Assembly (NCBI RefSeq): GCF_000426645.1
Contig: NZ_KE384550.1
Location: 270,733-334,732, forward strand
DNA from: Nakamurella lactea DSM 19367
Lineage (GTDB): Bacteria; Actinomycetota; Actinomycetes; Mycobacteriales; Nakamurellaceae
Direction: 5' to 3'
DNA: 64,000 bases
The translations under genes were made by a program, and so were the position numbers. Position 1 is the stretch's first letter, and the number at the start of each line of letters is the position of its first letter. Below, piece by piece: positions 46,769 through 55,217 of this stretch. The notes beneath the pieces were generated by a model. That model had not been told where the DNA came from, ran no database searches, and was given only the letters and a program-made list of their open reading frames with translations.

Positions 46769-46783
46769 TGAAACGCGATTCCA
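46769..46783. promoter_or_regulatory. IclR-type operator, site F (PIG-L-type gene)
   Basis: TGAAAC-GCG-ATTCCA, one base from the shared pattern in the right half, 47-61 nt upstream of the ATG at 46722. The spacing to the start is similar to that of sites B and C. Confidence 0.72.
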
Positions 46784-46913
46784 TTACAGCACACGGGGTG
46801 CCGGTACGGGACACCCCAAGACGATCCCGGAGCGCACCTCTCCGGGCCGACGAGCCGGCGCCATCGCGCCGCCGACCCGCCGGTCCGGGCGGCCGACCAG
46901 GAGGCCGGGCGGG

Positions 46914-48755
46914 CTACTCGCCCAAGCGCTGGCGCAACAGAGCCAGGTCGTCACGCAGCGACGTCGGCACGGTGTCGCCGAGCTTGTCGAACCACTCCTG
47001 GATCAACGGGATCTCCCGCCTCCACTCGTCCGGATCCACGGCGAGCGCCTCGGCCACCGCATCGTCGGTCATGTCCAGCCCGTCGATGTCCAGTTCCCCG
47101 GCTGCCGGCACGTAGCCGATCGGGGTCTCGGCGGCGCCGACCCTGCCGTCCAGCCGGTCGATCACCCACTTGAGCACCCGGGAGTTCTCGCCGAAGCCCG
47201 GCCAGAGGAAGCCACCGTCGGCATCGCGGCGGAACCAGTTGACGTAGAAGATCTTCGGCAATTTGTCGTCGGCGGCGCTCTTGCCGACATTGATCCAGTG
47301 ACCGAGATAGTCGCCGGCGTTGTAACCGATGAACGGCAACATGGCCATCGGGTCGCGACGGACCACACCGACCTTTCCGGTTGCGGCGGCGGTGGTTTCG
47401 CTGGACAGCGTGGCACCCATGAAGACGCCGTGCTGCCAGTCCCGGGCCTGGGTCACCAGTGGCACGGTGTCCTTGCGCCGGCCGCCGAACAGGATCGCCG
47501 AGATCGGCACGCCGACCGGCTGGAAGTACTCGTCGGCGATGATCGGCACCTGGGTGATCGGCGTGCAGAACCGCGAGTTCGGGTGGCTCGAGGGCTCCTG
47601 GCTCGCCGGCGTCCAGTCCCGGCCCTTCCAGTCCGTCAGGTGCGCCGGCGGCTCCTTCGTCATCCCCTCCCACCAGATGTCGCCGTCGTCGGTGAGGGCG
47701 ACATTGGTGAAGATCGAGTTGCCCTTCTCGATGGCGCGCATGGCATTCGGGTTCGTCTGGTAGCCGGTGCCGGGCGCGACGCCGAACAGGCCGAACTCCG
47801 GGTTGACGGCGTACAGCCGACCGTCCTTACCGAAGGTCATCCAGGCGATGTCGTCGCCGAGGGTCTCCACCGTCCAGCCGGGGATGGTGGGCTCGAGCAT
47901 GGCGAGATTCGTTTTGCCGCAGGCACTCGGGAAGGCGGCGGCGATGTAGTGGGTGGTGTTCTCCGGCGAGGTGAGCTTGAGGATCAGCATGTGCTCGGCC
48001 AGCCAGCCCTCGTCGCGGGCCATCACCGAGGCGATCCGCAGCGAGTAACACTTCTTGCCCAGCAAGGCGTTTCCGCCGTATCCGGAGCCGTAGGACCAGA
48101 TCATCCGCTCCTCGGGGAACTGGGTGATGTACTTGGTGTCGTTGCACGGCCACGGCACGTCCTTCTCGCCTGACGAGAGCGGCGCGCCGACCGAGTGCAG
48201 CGCCTTGATCCAGCGGGCACCGTTGTTGATCAGCTCCAGTGCCTTCGCGCCCATCCGGGTCATCACCCGCATCGAGGCGACCACGTACTCCGAGTCGGTG
48301 ATCTCCACGCCGAGCATCGGCGACGGCGCGTCGTACGGACCCATGCAGAACGGCACCACGTACATCGTGCGGCCGGCCATGCTGCCGCGATAGTGCTCGC
48401 TCATCTCGGCCTTCATTTCGACCGGGTCGCGCCAGTTGTTGGTCGGGCCGGCGTCCTTCTCTCGGGCCGAGCAGATGAAGGTCCGGTCCTCCACCCTGGC
48501 CACGTCGGACGGGTCGGAGGCGCAGTGGAAGGAGTTCGGCTTGGCCGTCAGGCGGGTGAACGTGCCGGCGTCGATGAGCTTGTCGGTGATCCTGGTCCAC
48601 TCAGCATCCGAACCGTCGACGAAGACGATCCGATCGGGGGTGGTCAGCGCGGCCACCTCCCGTACCCAGGCCAGGAGCTCCGAGTCGTAGCCCGCGGTCG
48701 GCTGCGCGGTCAGATCGGTACCTGAGTTGGTGGCGTTCTCGGCTACGGCTGTCAT
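46914..48755 (-). CDS. pckG: Phosphoenolpyruvate carboxykinase (GTP)
   Basis: 613 aa, the GTP-dependent type. The P-loop (kinase 1a) is [20 protein letters not shown], the metal/kinase-2 region is [20 protein letters not shown], and WMTFG and [15 protein letters not shown] are typical of GTP-PEPCK. It converts oxaloacetate and GTP to phosphoenolpyruvate for gluconeogenesis. It is a single-gene unit with a 215-bp upstream gap. The weak inverted repeat GGGGTG/CACCCC (46795-46817) lies about 100 bp past the stop. Confidence 0.96.
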   Translation of the reverse strand: MTAVAENATNSGTDLTAQPTAGYDSELLAWVREVAALTTPDRIVFVDGSDAEWTRITDKLIDAGTFTRLTAKPNSFHCASDPSDVARVEDRTFICSAREKDAGPTNNWRDPVEMKAEMSEHYRGSMAGRTMYVVPFCMGPYDAPSPMLGVEITDSEYVVASMRVMTRMGAKALELINNGARWIKALHSVGAPLSSGEKDVPWPCNDTKYITQFPEERMIWSYGSGYGGNALLGKKCYSLRIASVMARDEGWLAEHMLILKLTSPENTTHYIAAAFPSACGKTNLAMLEPTIPGWTVETLGDDIAWMTFGKDGRLYAVNPEFGLFGVAPGTGYQTNPNAMRAIEKGNSIFTNVALTDDGDIWWEGMTKEPPAHLTDWKGRDWTPASQEPSSHPNSRFCTPITQVPIIADEYFQPVGVPISAILFGGRRKDTVPLVTQARDWQHGVFMGATLSSETTAAATGKVGVVRRDPMAMLPFIGYNAGDYLGHWINVGKSAADDKLPKIFYVNWFRRDADGGFLWPGFGENSRVLKWVIDRLDGRVGAAETPIGYVPAAGELDIDGLDMTDDAVAEALAVDPDEWRREIPLIQEWFDKLGDTVPTSLRDDLALLRQRLGE

Positions 48756-48970
48756 GTCGTTGGCTCTCCGGAATCGTCGAGGCCCGCCGATAGTGCTGCA
48801 ATCGACGGGCGCGGCAGGTGATTTGCCAAACGGTAGACCGAACTGCCGAAGGATTGCCGGTGTGTCGCTGAGGAAAGCGTCTCAGAATCGAGAAAGAGAT
48901 CGATTCAGATTCGTGACGGTCACCACCCCCTGTTCGAGCCTGTTGGGACGTGTCCGACGGTGTGCGGCCG

Positions 48971-49531
48971 TCAGCTGCGAGGGAGCGGCGGCTCGGGCCG
49001 GTAGCGAAGAATGACGATGCCCGAGCCGAGCCTGATCACCTCCAGCAGTTCCAGCCGGGTGTTGAGTCCTTCGCTGAGCAGCAGATCGTCCGGCCCGCCG
49101 ACCCCGGCCAGCATCGGATGCACCCAGAGGAACAGCTCGTCCAGCAGCCCGTGCCGGACCAGGATCTTGGCCACCGGCCCGTAGCCGTGCATCAGGATGT
49201 CCCGGTCGGGGTCACGCTTGAGGTCGGTGACGGCCTCGACGAGATCCCCGGCCAACACCGTGGTGTTCGCCCATTCCGGCGACTGCAACGTGGTGGACGC
49301 GACGTACTTTTCCATCAGGTTGATCCGGTCGGCCATCTCGCCGTCCCGTTCCGGCCAGGTCGCGGCGTACGCGTCATAGGTGTTGCGACCCATCAGGAGT
49401 GCGTCGTGCTCGTTCAGTTGCCGGATGGCGAAGGCGTCGGTCTCGGCGTCGATGAAGTCGAAGTGCCAACGGTCCATGTGGTTGATCACGCCGTCGAGGC
49501 TGACGAAGGTCGAACTGACGATCTTTCCCAT
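48971..49531 (-). CDS. Dihydrofolate-reductase-like (RibD C-terminal domain) protein
   Basis: 186 aa from MGKIVSSTFVSLDGVINHMD, with an AGGAGAAC-like ribosome binding site; the reading to 49582 runs into the preceding gene. ALLMGRNTYDAYAATWPERD, TTVLAGDLVEAVTDLKRDPD, and ILMHGYGPVAKILVRHGLLD are the NADPH-binding and core segments of the RibD_C/DHFR-like family common in actinobacteria. The natural substrate is unknown for most members. It follows the flavin oxidase gene closely (26 nt) and probably shares its transcript. Confidence 0.87.
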   Translation of the reverse strand: MGKIVSSTFVSLDGVINHMDRWHFDFIDAETDAFAIRQLNEHDALLMGRNTYDAYAATWPERDGEMADRINLMEKYVASTTLQSPEWANTTVLAGDLVEAVTDLKRDPDRDILMHGYGPVAKILVRHGLLDELFLWVHPMLAGVGGPDDLLLSEGLNTRLELLEVIRLGSGIVILRYRPEPPLPRS

Positions 49532-49556
49532 GATGTTCTCCTGTTGTCGCTGGTGG

Positions 49557-50891
49557 TCACCTGGACGGTGGGATGTTGGCATTGAGATGGAAGACGTTCT
49601 GCGGGTCGTAGGCGTTCTTGAGCTCGGTCAGCCGCGCGAGTTTCGCCGGCGAGTACGCCCGCCGCACGCCGTCGGCACCCTCGTCACCGAGGGCGTTCAC
49701 GTAGGCGCCGCTGGCAAACGGCGCCAGCCGCGCGGCGTAGCTGCGGGCAGCGTCGATCCGCGCCGCATCCTGCGCCGGGTCGGTCCAGCCGGTGCCGGCA
49801 TTCAGTTCGAACGCGACGCCGCGGTGACTGAAAGCCGAGGCGTCGTCGGGCACGTCGGCGATTGCTCCGCCGTAGGCCTGCAGGCCGGCGCCGGGGAACA
49901 TCGGATCGTCGGCCCCGGTCACCAGCTGCTCAATGGCCTCGTCGGTCAGGCCGGTGAAGTAATGGTTCTTGGCGTACCGTCGCTTGCCGTGCCGGCCGGC
50001 GGTGTCGATCCGGGTCTGCAACTGCAGGTAGGACGAACGGACGACCCGCTCACCGCACGGCCGGCCCAACGACCTGATCGCCGGCAACAACGAGGTGTCA
50101 CCCTGCCGGTCGCCGGTCCAGACGTAGCCGACCGTTGCCAGCCCGTTCTCGATGTCGGCGGTGAAGGTGGCCTGCCGCGGCGCGGTCGCGTTCAGATCCC
50201 GCCAGCCGCGCAGCACCGCGGCCGCCTGATCGAGCGGGAAGTCCACCTCGACCGACGATGCGTTGGACCCGGTGTCGTGCAAGCGGAATGCGAACTCGGT
50301 GACGATGCCGAAGTTGCCGCCGCCACCCCGCAGGCCCCAGTACAGGTCCGGGTGCTCGGCGGCACTGGCAGTGGTGATCGACCCGTCGGCCAGCACCACC
50401 GTGAACGAGGTGACGTTGTCACAAGCCAGTCCGTGCTGCCTGGCCAGCCAGCCCATGCCGCCGCCGAGGGTCAGCCCGCCGACTCCGGTGTGCGAGACGT
50501 TGCCGGCGGTGGTGGCCAGGCCGAACTCCTGCGACGCGCGGTCGAGCGCGCCCAACAGCGCACCGCCCTGCACCAGTGCGGTGCGGCTCGCCGGATCGAC
50601 GGCGACGCCGCCCATCGGCGTCAGGTCGATCATCAGTCCGCCGTCCGGGACGGCGTGGCCGGCCGCGCTGTGCCCACCACAGCGGACGCCGATCTCCAGG
50701 TCGAGTTCACCGGCCGCTCGGACCGCCGCCGCCACATCGTCAGCGCCGGCGGCCCTGACGATCAGGCGGGGATGGCGATCGACCGCGGCGTTCCACACCG
50801 AACGGGCCCGGTGGTAGCCGGTATCTCCCGGCAGTAGCACCGTTCCCCTGATCATCCTGGTCTGCTGCCGGAGCTGGGTTGCTGTGGTCAT
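49557..50891 (-). CDS. FAD-linked oxidase, berberine-bridge-enzyme-like
   Basis: 444 aa from MTTATQLRQQTRMIRGTVLL. The FAD domain is VRAAGADDVAAAVRAAGELD, then VRCGGHSAAGHAV with His74 as the likely covalent flavin attachment, and GGLTLGGGMGWLARQHG. The cysteine that makes a second flavin bond in some members is absent (NVSHTGVGG). The BBE C-terminal segment is RLTELKNAYDPQNVFHLNAN. The family oxidises sugars, alcohols or plant-type alkaloids with O2. It diverges from the MocR regulator gene (46 bp between starts), which is therefore the likely controller. Confidence 0.9.
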   Translation of the reverse strand: MTTATQLRQQTRMIRGTVLLPGDTGYHRARSVWNAAVDRHPRLIVRAAGADDVAAAVRAAGELDLEIGVRCGGHSAAGHAVPDGGLMIDLTPMGGVAVDPASRTALVQGGALLGALDRASQEFGLATTAGNVSHTGVGGLTLGGGMGWLARQHGLACDNVTSFTVVLADGSITTASAAEHPDLYWGLRGGGGNFGIVTEFAFRLHDTGSNASSVEVDFPLDQAAAVLRGWRDLNATAPRQATFTADIENGLATVGYVWTGDRQGDTSLLPAIRSLGRPCGERVVRSSYLQLQTRIDTAGRHGKRRYAKNHYFTGLTDEAIEQLVTGADDPMFPGAGLQAYGGAIADVPDDASAFSHRGVAFELNAGTGWTDPAQDAARIDAARSYAARLAPFASGAYVNALGDEGADGVRRAYSPAKLARLTELKNAYDPQNVFHLNANIPPSR

Positions 50892-50937
50892 GAAAGAACT
50901 CTGACGCCGGCCTGCCGGGTCGGTAAGGTCCAATCCG

Positions 50938-52356
50938 ATGACGGAAATCAGGACCAGCCCGTCGGCGACGAGCGGCCCGCTCGTCTCGCTGGATCCGGAC
51001 TCCTCGACGGCGAAGCACGTCCAACTGGAAGCGGCGATCCGCGACGCGATCCGCGGCGGCCGGCTGTTGCGCGGCCAACAACTGCCCTCCACCCGGCAGT
51101 TCGCCGCCGACCTCGGGCTGTCCCGTGGAGTCGTGGTCGAGGCCTACCAGCAGCTCACCGCCGAGGGCTACCTGACCAGCCGCGGCGGCGGCTACACGAC
51201 GGTGGCCGCCGACCGGGCGCCGCCATCACCGGCGCCGCCGACGCCTCGGGCGCTGCCCAGGATCGACCTGCTCTACGGTCGCCCGGACGTCTCGCGCTTT
51301 CCCCGCGCCGCCTGGCTCCGGTCGATGCGCACGGTGCTGACGAAGGCCCCGCACGATCGGTTCAGCTACCTCGAGGGTTACGGGGCACCGGAACTGCGCA
51401 GCGCGCTCGCCAACTACCTGAACCGGGTCCGCGGCACCTGGGCGCCGGCCGACAACGTCGTGGTGACAAGCGGTTTCGCCCAGGCCTGGTCCTTGATCGT
51501 CCGGGTGCTGGCCGCCGCCGGCGTCCGCACCTTCGCGGTGGAGGATCCGTCCTTCGAAGACGTCCGGCCGATCGCCGCCGGCGCCGGGCTGACCGTTGTC
51601 GGGATCGGAGTGGACGACGAAGGCATCGACGTTCGCGCTCTGGTGGCGAGCGCGGCCGACGCCGTCCTGGTGACGCCGTCGCACCAGTTGACCGGCGCGG
51701 TGCTGTCGGCACCCCGACGGGCCGCCTTGGTCCGGTGGGCACAGCAGCGGAACGCGATCATCGTCGAGGACGACTACGACTCCGAGTACCGCTACGACCA
51801 GGTCGCCATCGGCAGTCTGCAGGGCCTGGCCCCCGATCAGGTGGTGTACGCCGGATCCGCCAGCAAGACGTTGGCGCCGGGCCTGCGGCTGGGTTGGCTG
51901 ATCGCGCCGAACCGACTGGTCGGCGCCGTCGCCGCGGCCAAACTTGACGCCGACCGCGGCTCGCCGGTGATCGACCAGTTGGCCTTCGCCGACTTCCTGG
52001 AGACCGGCGCGTTCGACCGGCATCTGCGCACGATGCGCCCGCTCTACCATGCCCGCCGCGATGCATTGCTGGCCGCACTCGCCGCGCGGCTGCCGGAGCT
52101 GCGACCGGTCGGCATCTCAGCCGGGCTGCATCTGATGGTCTGGCTACCGACGGATCTCGACGAGCAAGCGGTGGTGACGGAGGCGGCGCGCCGGGGTCTG
52201 GGCATCAACGGACTGGCCCCGCACCGGATCGCCGCCGCCGACCGCGGGGCGCTGATCCTGGGGTTCGCCAAGGAGAACGAGCGGGCGATCGCCGACGGTG
52301 TCGACGTGCTGGCGGCGGCGATCAATGAGGTCCGTCGGACCCGGGGGACAGAATGA
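50938..52356 (+). CDS. MocR/PdxR-type transcriptional regulator (GntR HTH plus aminotransferase domain)
   Basis: 472 aa. The N-terminal GntR winged helix is at about residues 22-90 (AIRDAIRGGRLLRGQQLPST, QFAADLGLSRGVVVEAYQQL). A flexible Pro/Ala linker leads to a fold-type I aminotransferase domain: VVTSGFAQAWSLIVRVLAAA, IIVEDDYDSEYRYDQVAIGS, and the PLP lysine in YAGSASKTLAPGLRLGWL. MocR proteins sense PLP or amino compounds and usually control a divergent neighbour, here the flavin oxidase/DHFR-like pair. The downstream AlkZ-like gene overlaps by 4 nt. Confidence 0.92.
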   Translation: MTEIRTSPSATSGPLVSLDPDSSTAKHVQLEAAIRDAIRGGRLLRGQQLPSTRQFAADLGLSRGVVVEAYQQLTAEGYLTSRGGGYTTVAADRAPPSPAPPTPRALPRIDLLYGRPDVSRFPRAAWLRSMRTVLTKAPHDRFSYLEGYGAPELRSALANYLNRVRGTWAPADNVVVTSGFAQAWSLIVRVLAAAGVRTFAVEDPSFEDVRPIAAGAGLTVVGIGVDDEGIDVRALVASAADAVLVTPSHQLTGAVLSAPRRAALVRWAQQRNAIIVEDDYDSEYRYDQVAIGSLQGLAPDQVVYAGSASKTLAPGLRLGWLIAPNRLVGAVAAAKLDADRGSPVIDQLAFADFLETGAFDRHLRTMRPLYHARRDALLAALAARLPELRPVGISAGLHLMVWLPTDLDEQAVVTEAARRGLGINGLAPHRIAAADRGALILGFAKENERAIADGVDVLAAAINEVRRTRGTE

Positions 52357-53495
52357 CGACCATGTCGGTGACGCGTGCTCAGGTGCTGAAGTTCCGCTGG
52401 CGCGCGCACCAGCTGGACCGCGAACCGGGATCCGCCGCCGGCCTTGCCGACGTCGATCTGCTGGACTTCGGCGTGCAGGACACCGGGCCGGCAGCGGCCC
52501 GCTGGGCGCTGACCAACCGCGGGCTGACGGACTACGACGAGGCAGACACCTTGCTGGCCTGGACCTTACGGGTATCGCCCCACCTGTACCGGCGCGCCGA
52601 TGTGGCGGCGATTGCGACGGCGAGCTCACCGTTCTCGGAGCCCGACGCGGCCAAACGCATCTTCGACGCGGCAAAACCGCTGACGGCGGCCGGCATCTCC
52701 GTGACGGACGGGCTGGCCGTCGTGGCGCGGGAGCAACGGAGAATCGTCGCGAAGCCGATGGTGAAGGGTGCCCTGTCGACTGCGCTGACGGCGGCGCTCG
52801 ATCCGCCGTACCTGCGCGAGTGCGGCCCGTGTGGGTGTGTGCACTGCTGGGAGTCGTCATTCCGGATTGTTGGATTGCAGGCCGGCCTCGAGCTGCAACC
52901 GGGGACCTCTCCCCCGGTGCTGCAACGCATCCCGGGGTTCCGGGCGCCGCTGTACGGCCGCTCCGGCGCGGATGCCGATCCGCAATTCAGCGTGATCCGC
53001 AACTACCTGCGGTTCTTCGGACCAGCCCGACCGGCCGACGTCGCCGCGTTCCTCGACATGCCGACCAAGGTGGTCGCCGCGCACTGGCCGCAGGACACAG
53101 TGCCGGTCGAGGTGACCGACGCGCCGACGGTGCGGGGCGAGCGGTTCCTCCTGGCCGGGCAGCTCGAAGCCCTGACCGCAGCGCCCGAAATGAGCGGGAC
53201 CACCAGGCTTCTCGGCCCGTACGACGCCTACCTGCAGGCGCGGGACCGGCCGATGTTGGTGGCCGATCCGGCGCACTCCAAGGACCTCTGGCGCATACTC
53301 GGGCGGCCAGGCGCGGTGGCCGTCGACGGCGAGATCGTCGGCACCTGGCGGCCGAAGTCCACCGGCAGCAAGCTGACGATCAACTGGGAGGCGTGGCTGC
53401 CGGTGACGGCCGGTGTGTGCAGTGCGGTCGCGGCGCAGGCGGAGCGACTGGCGACGGTCCGCGGGCAGACATTGAACAAGGTCACCGGGGGCTGA
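52353..53495 (+). CDS. Winged-helix DNA-binding protein, AlkZ-like (HTH_42 family)
   Basis: 380 aa, starting at an ATG that overlaps the MocR stop (ATGA). The N-terminus VTRAQVLKFRWRAHQLDREP and the segment LLDFGVQDTGPAAARWALTN are family hallmarks. Middle phrases are FRIVGLQAGLELQPGTSPPV, LRFFGPARPADVAAFLDM and LLGPYDAYLQARDRP. HTH_42 proteins include AlkZ/AZL, glycosylases that unhook DNA crosslinks; whether the Gln-based active site is retained (the VQDT here) needs an alignment. A role in DNA repair is inferred from the family only. Confidence 0.85.
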   Translation: MTTMSVTRAQVLKFRWRAHQLDREPGSAAGLADVDLLDFGVQDTGPAAARWALTNRGLTDYDEADTLLAWTLRVSPHLYRRADVAAIATASSPFSEPDAAKRIFDAAKPLTAAGISVTDGLAVVAREQRRIVAKPMVKGALSTALTAALDPPYLRECGPCGCVHCWESSFRIVGLQAGLELQPGTSPPVLQRIPGFRAPLYGRSGADADPQFSVIRNYLRFFGPARPADVAAFLDMPTKVVAAHWPQDTVPVEVTDAPTVRGERFLLAGQLEALTAAPEMSGTTRLLGPYDAYLQARDRPMLVADPAHSKDLWRILGRPGAVAVDGEIVGTWRPKSTGSKLTINWEAWLPVTAGVCSAVAAQAERLATVRGQTLNKVTGG

Positions 53496-53604
53496 CACGC
53501 CTTCCCCACCGGTCCGGTGCGCAGTTGCTGGCGGTCGGTGCGCTTACAGTCGTGGATGACGGAATGCTGATGCCCGCCTCAACCGGGAAGGCTCCGGATC
53601 CGAC

Positions 53605-54081
53605 ATGTTCGAACTCGCACTCAGCGGGCGCACGCGATTGTTTCCGATCATCGGCGACCCGGTGACCTACGCCGAGTCACCGGTGCGGCTCACCCGGACC
53701 TTCGCGCAGCGCGGTCACGACGCCGTGTGCATCCCCATGCAGGTGCCCGGACAGCAGGACCGCGGTGCTCACATCGAGAATGCACGAACGCTGCTCCTGG
53801 GCGCCGACGGCGCCGGCAGCGCGATCGCGATGGCGGAGGCAGGCGTCGGAGAACTCGTCATTCACGATGCCGACCCCTCACGAGCTGCCAAGCTCGTCGA
53901 CCTGCTCGCCGGCCACGGTCGCGGCCGAGTGATCGTGGGGCCACCGGACCCGACGGGTTGCGATCTGGTGTTCAACGCGACGCCCCTCGGCATGGGCGAT
54001 GGGGACTCGCTGCCGGTCGACCCGACACAGTTGAAGTCGTCCATGTTCGTCGGGGACGTCATCGCCGGACACGGCGTTACC
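53605..54081 (+). pseudogene. Shikimate/quinate dehydrogenase-like pseudogene with internal deletion
   Basis: The N-terminus MFELALSGRTRLFPIIGDPV and GHDAVCIPMQVPGQ match the substrate domain of AroE-like enzymes. The text then jumps directly to DRGAHIENARTLLLGADGAG and DPTGCDLVFNATPLGMGDGD of the NAD(P) domain. About 60 residues, including the catalytic Lys/Asp region between the domains, are missing. A second small gap follows AIAM (expected AVALLEAG, found AMAEAG). After FVGDVIAGHGVT homology stops, and the frame runs on into unrelated antisense sequence. These defects point to a decayed gene that still has an open frame. Confidence 0.75.
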
Positions 54082-54167
54082 AGTCGGCGGGTACAACCCC
54101 GCCAGCCGGCGGCGACGATTCTTCGACCGGGTGGGCCCGAAAGTGATGAGGGGCGTTGGAAGGATGT

Positions 54168-55091
54168 TCAACGCACCGAGTTGCGGTGTTCGGTCAGCAG
54201 CTCGTCGATCAGGCCGAGCGCCCCGGTGCGCCACCCGAACTCCAACCCTGCATCTTCCAGCTGGTCCGGCGACTCCTCGCGGGCATTGCGGGCAGTGACG
54301 GCGGCCTTCCAGAGCATCCAGCCGCGCGCTCGGGTCCACGTGTCGTCGTCCAGCCCGACGGCTGCTCGGAACAGCGCCCGGCCGGCGCCTTCGAACAGCG
54401 ACCAGGCGATCACCAGATCGCAGGCCGGATCACCGACCCCACAAGTCCCGAAGTCGATGACGGCGCCCAGCGCGCCGTCGCGCAACAACAGGTTGCTGCC
54501 GCTCATGTCTCCGTGGAACCAGACCGGTGGTCGGCCCCACTCGGATGTCAGCGCCGCCCGCCACAGATCGAGCGCCAGCGGCGCGTCGATCAGATCGGCG
54601 AGCGCGTCGATGGCGGCTCGGGCAGAGTCGTCCCAATGCCCCGGCCCAGCGCCCCGGAAGAAGCTGTGCGGTCCGGCCTCCGGGCCGCCGGTCGCATCGA
54701 TCCGCCGCAGCGTGGTCAGGAATCCGGCGACCTCACCGGCAAGCCGGACCGGATCGCTGACCAGCGACGGCGTTGCCGGTTCGCCCGGCAACCATTCATA
54801 GACCGACCAAGGGCGCGGGAACCCGGCGCCCGGCTCACCCTTGCCGAGCGGGTTCGGGATCGCGACCGGCAGTCGCGGCCGCAATACCGGCAGCCACCGG
54901 TGCTCCTTGGCGACCTGCGGGACGTAGACGTCCGCGCTCGGGAACCGCAACGACATGGTGTCGCCCAGGCGCAGGGTGAGGTTGTCCCAACCGTCGTTGT
55001 CCACCGGCCGGATCGGCAGCTCTGCCCACTGCGGAAATTGCTCCGCCAGCAACCCTCTGATCAGCCCGTGGGTGATGTCGCTCTTGCGCAT
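54168..55091 (-). CDS. Aminoglycoside phosphotransferase (APH)-family kinase
   Basis: 307 aa from MRKSDITHGLIRGLLAEQFP. Kinase-like features are LRLGDTMSLRFPSADVYV with AKEHRWLPVL near the ATP site, the catalytic loop VWFHGDMSGSNLLLRDGALG (HGDxxxxN) and the metal-binding Asp in AVIDFGTCGVGDPACDLVI. The length matches the APH family, whose members phosphorylate aminoglycosides, macrolides, homoserine or other alcohols. Genomic context (an ABC exporter 126 bp upstream) is compatible with drug resistance but does not prove it. Confidence 0.88.
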   Translation of the reverse strand: MRKSDITHGLIRGLLAEQFPQWAELPIRPVDNDGWDNLTLRLGDTMSLRFPSADVYVPQVAKEHRWLPVLRPRLPVAIPNPLGKGEPGAGFPRPWSVYEWLPGEPATPSLVSDPVRLAGEVAGFLTTLRRIDATGGPEAGPHSFFRGAGPGHWDDSARAAIDALADLIDAPLALDLWRAALTSEWGRPPVWFHGDMSGSNLLLRDGALGAVIDFGTCGVGDPACDLVIAWSLFEGAGRALFRAAVGLDDDTWTRARGWMLWKAAVTARNAREESPDQLEDAGLEFGWRTGALGLIDELLTEHRNSVR

Positions 55092-55148
55092 GCACCCATC
55101 ACAGCAGCAAGGCACCCCCGGTCACGATTCGTTTGCTCGACGACGAAC

Positions 55149-55182
55149 GGCCCGGCGCCTGGTCATCTCCAGGGGCCGGGCC
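55149..55182. terminator. Hairpin terminator after the ABC exporter gene
   Basis: GGCCCGGCGCCTGG (55149-55162) and CCAGGGGCCGGGCC (55169-55182) pair over 14 bp with one mismatch and a 6-nt loop, 36 bp past the exporter stop. It separates the exporter from the kinase gene on the same strand. Confidence 0.78.
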
Positions 55183-55217
55183 GGTATCGGGACGGGTGTC
55201 GGTCGGTGGATCCGCTG

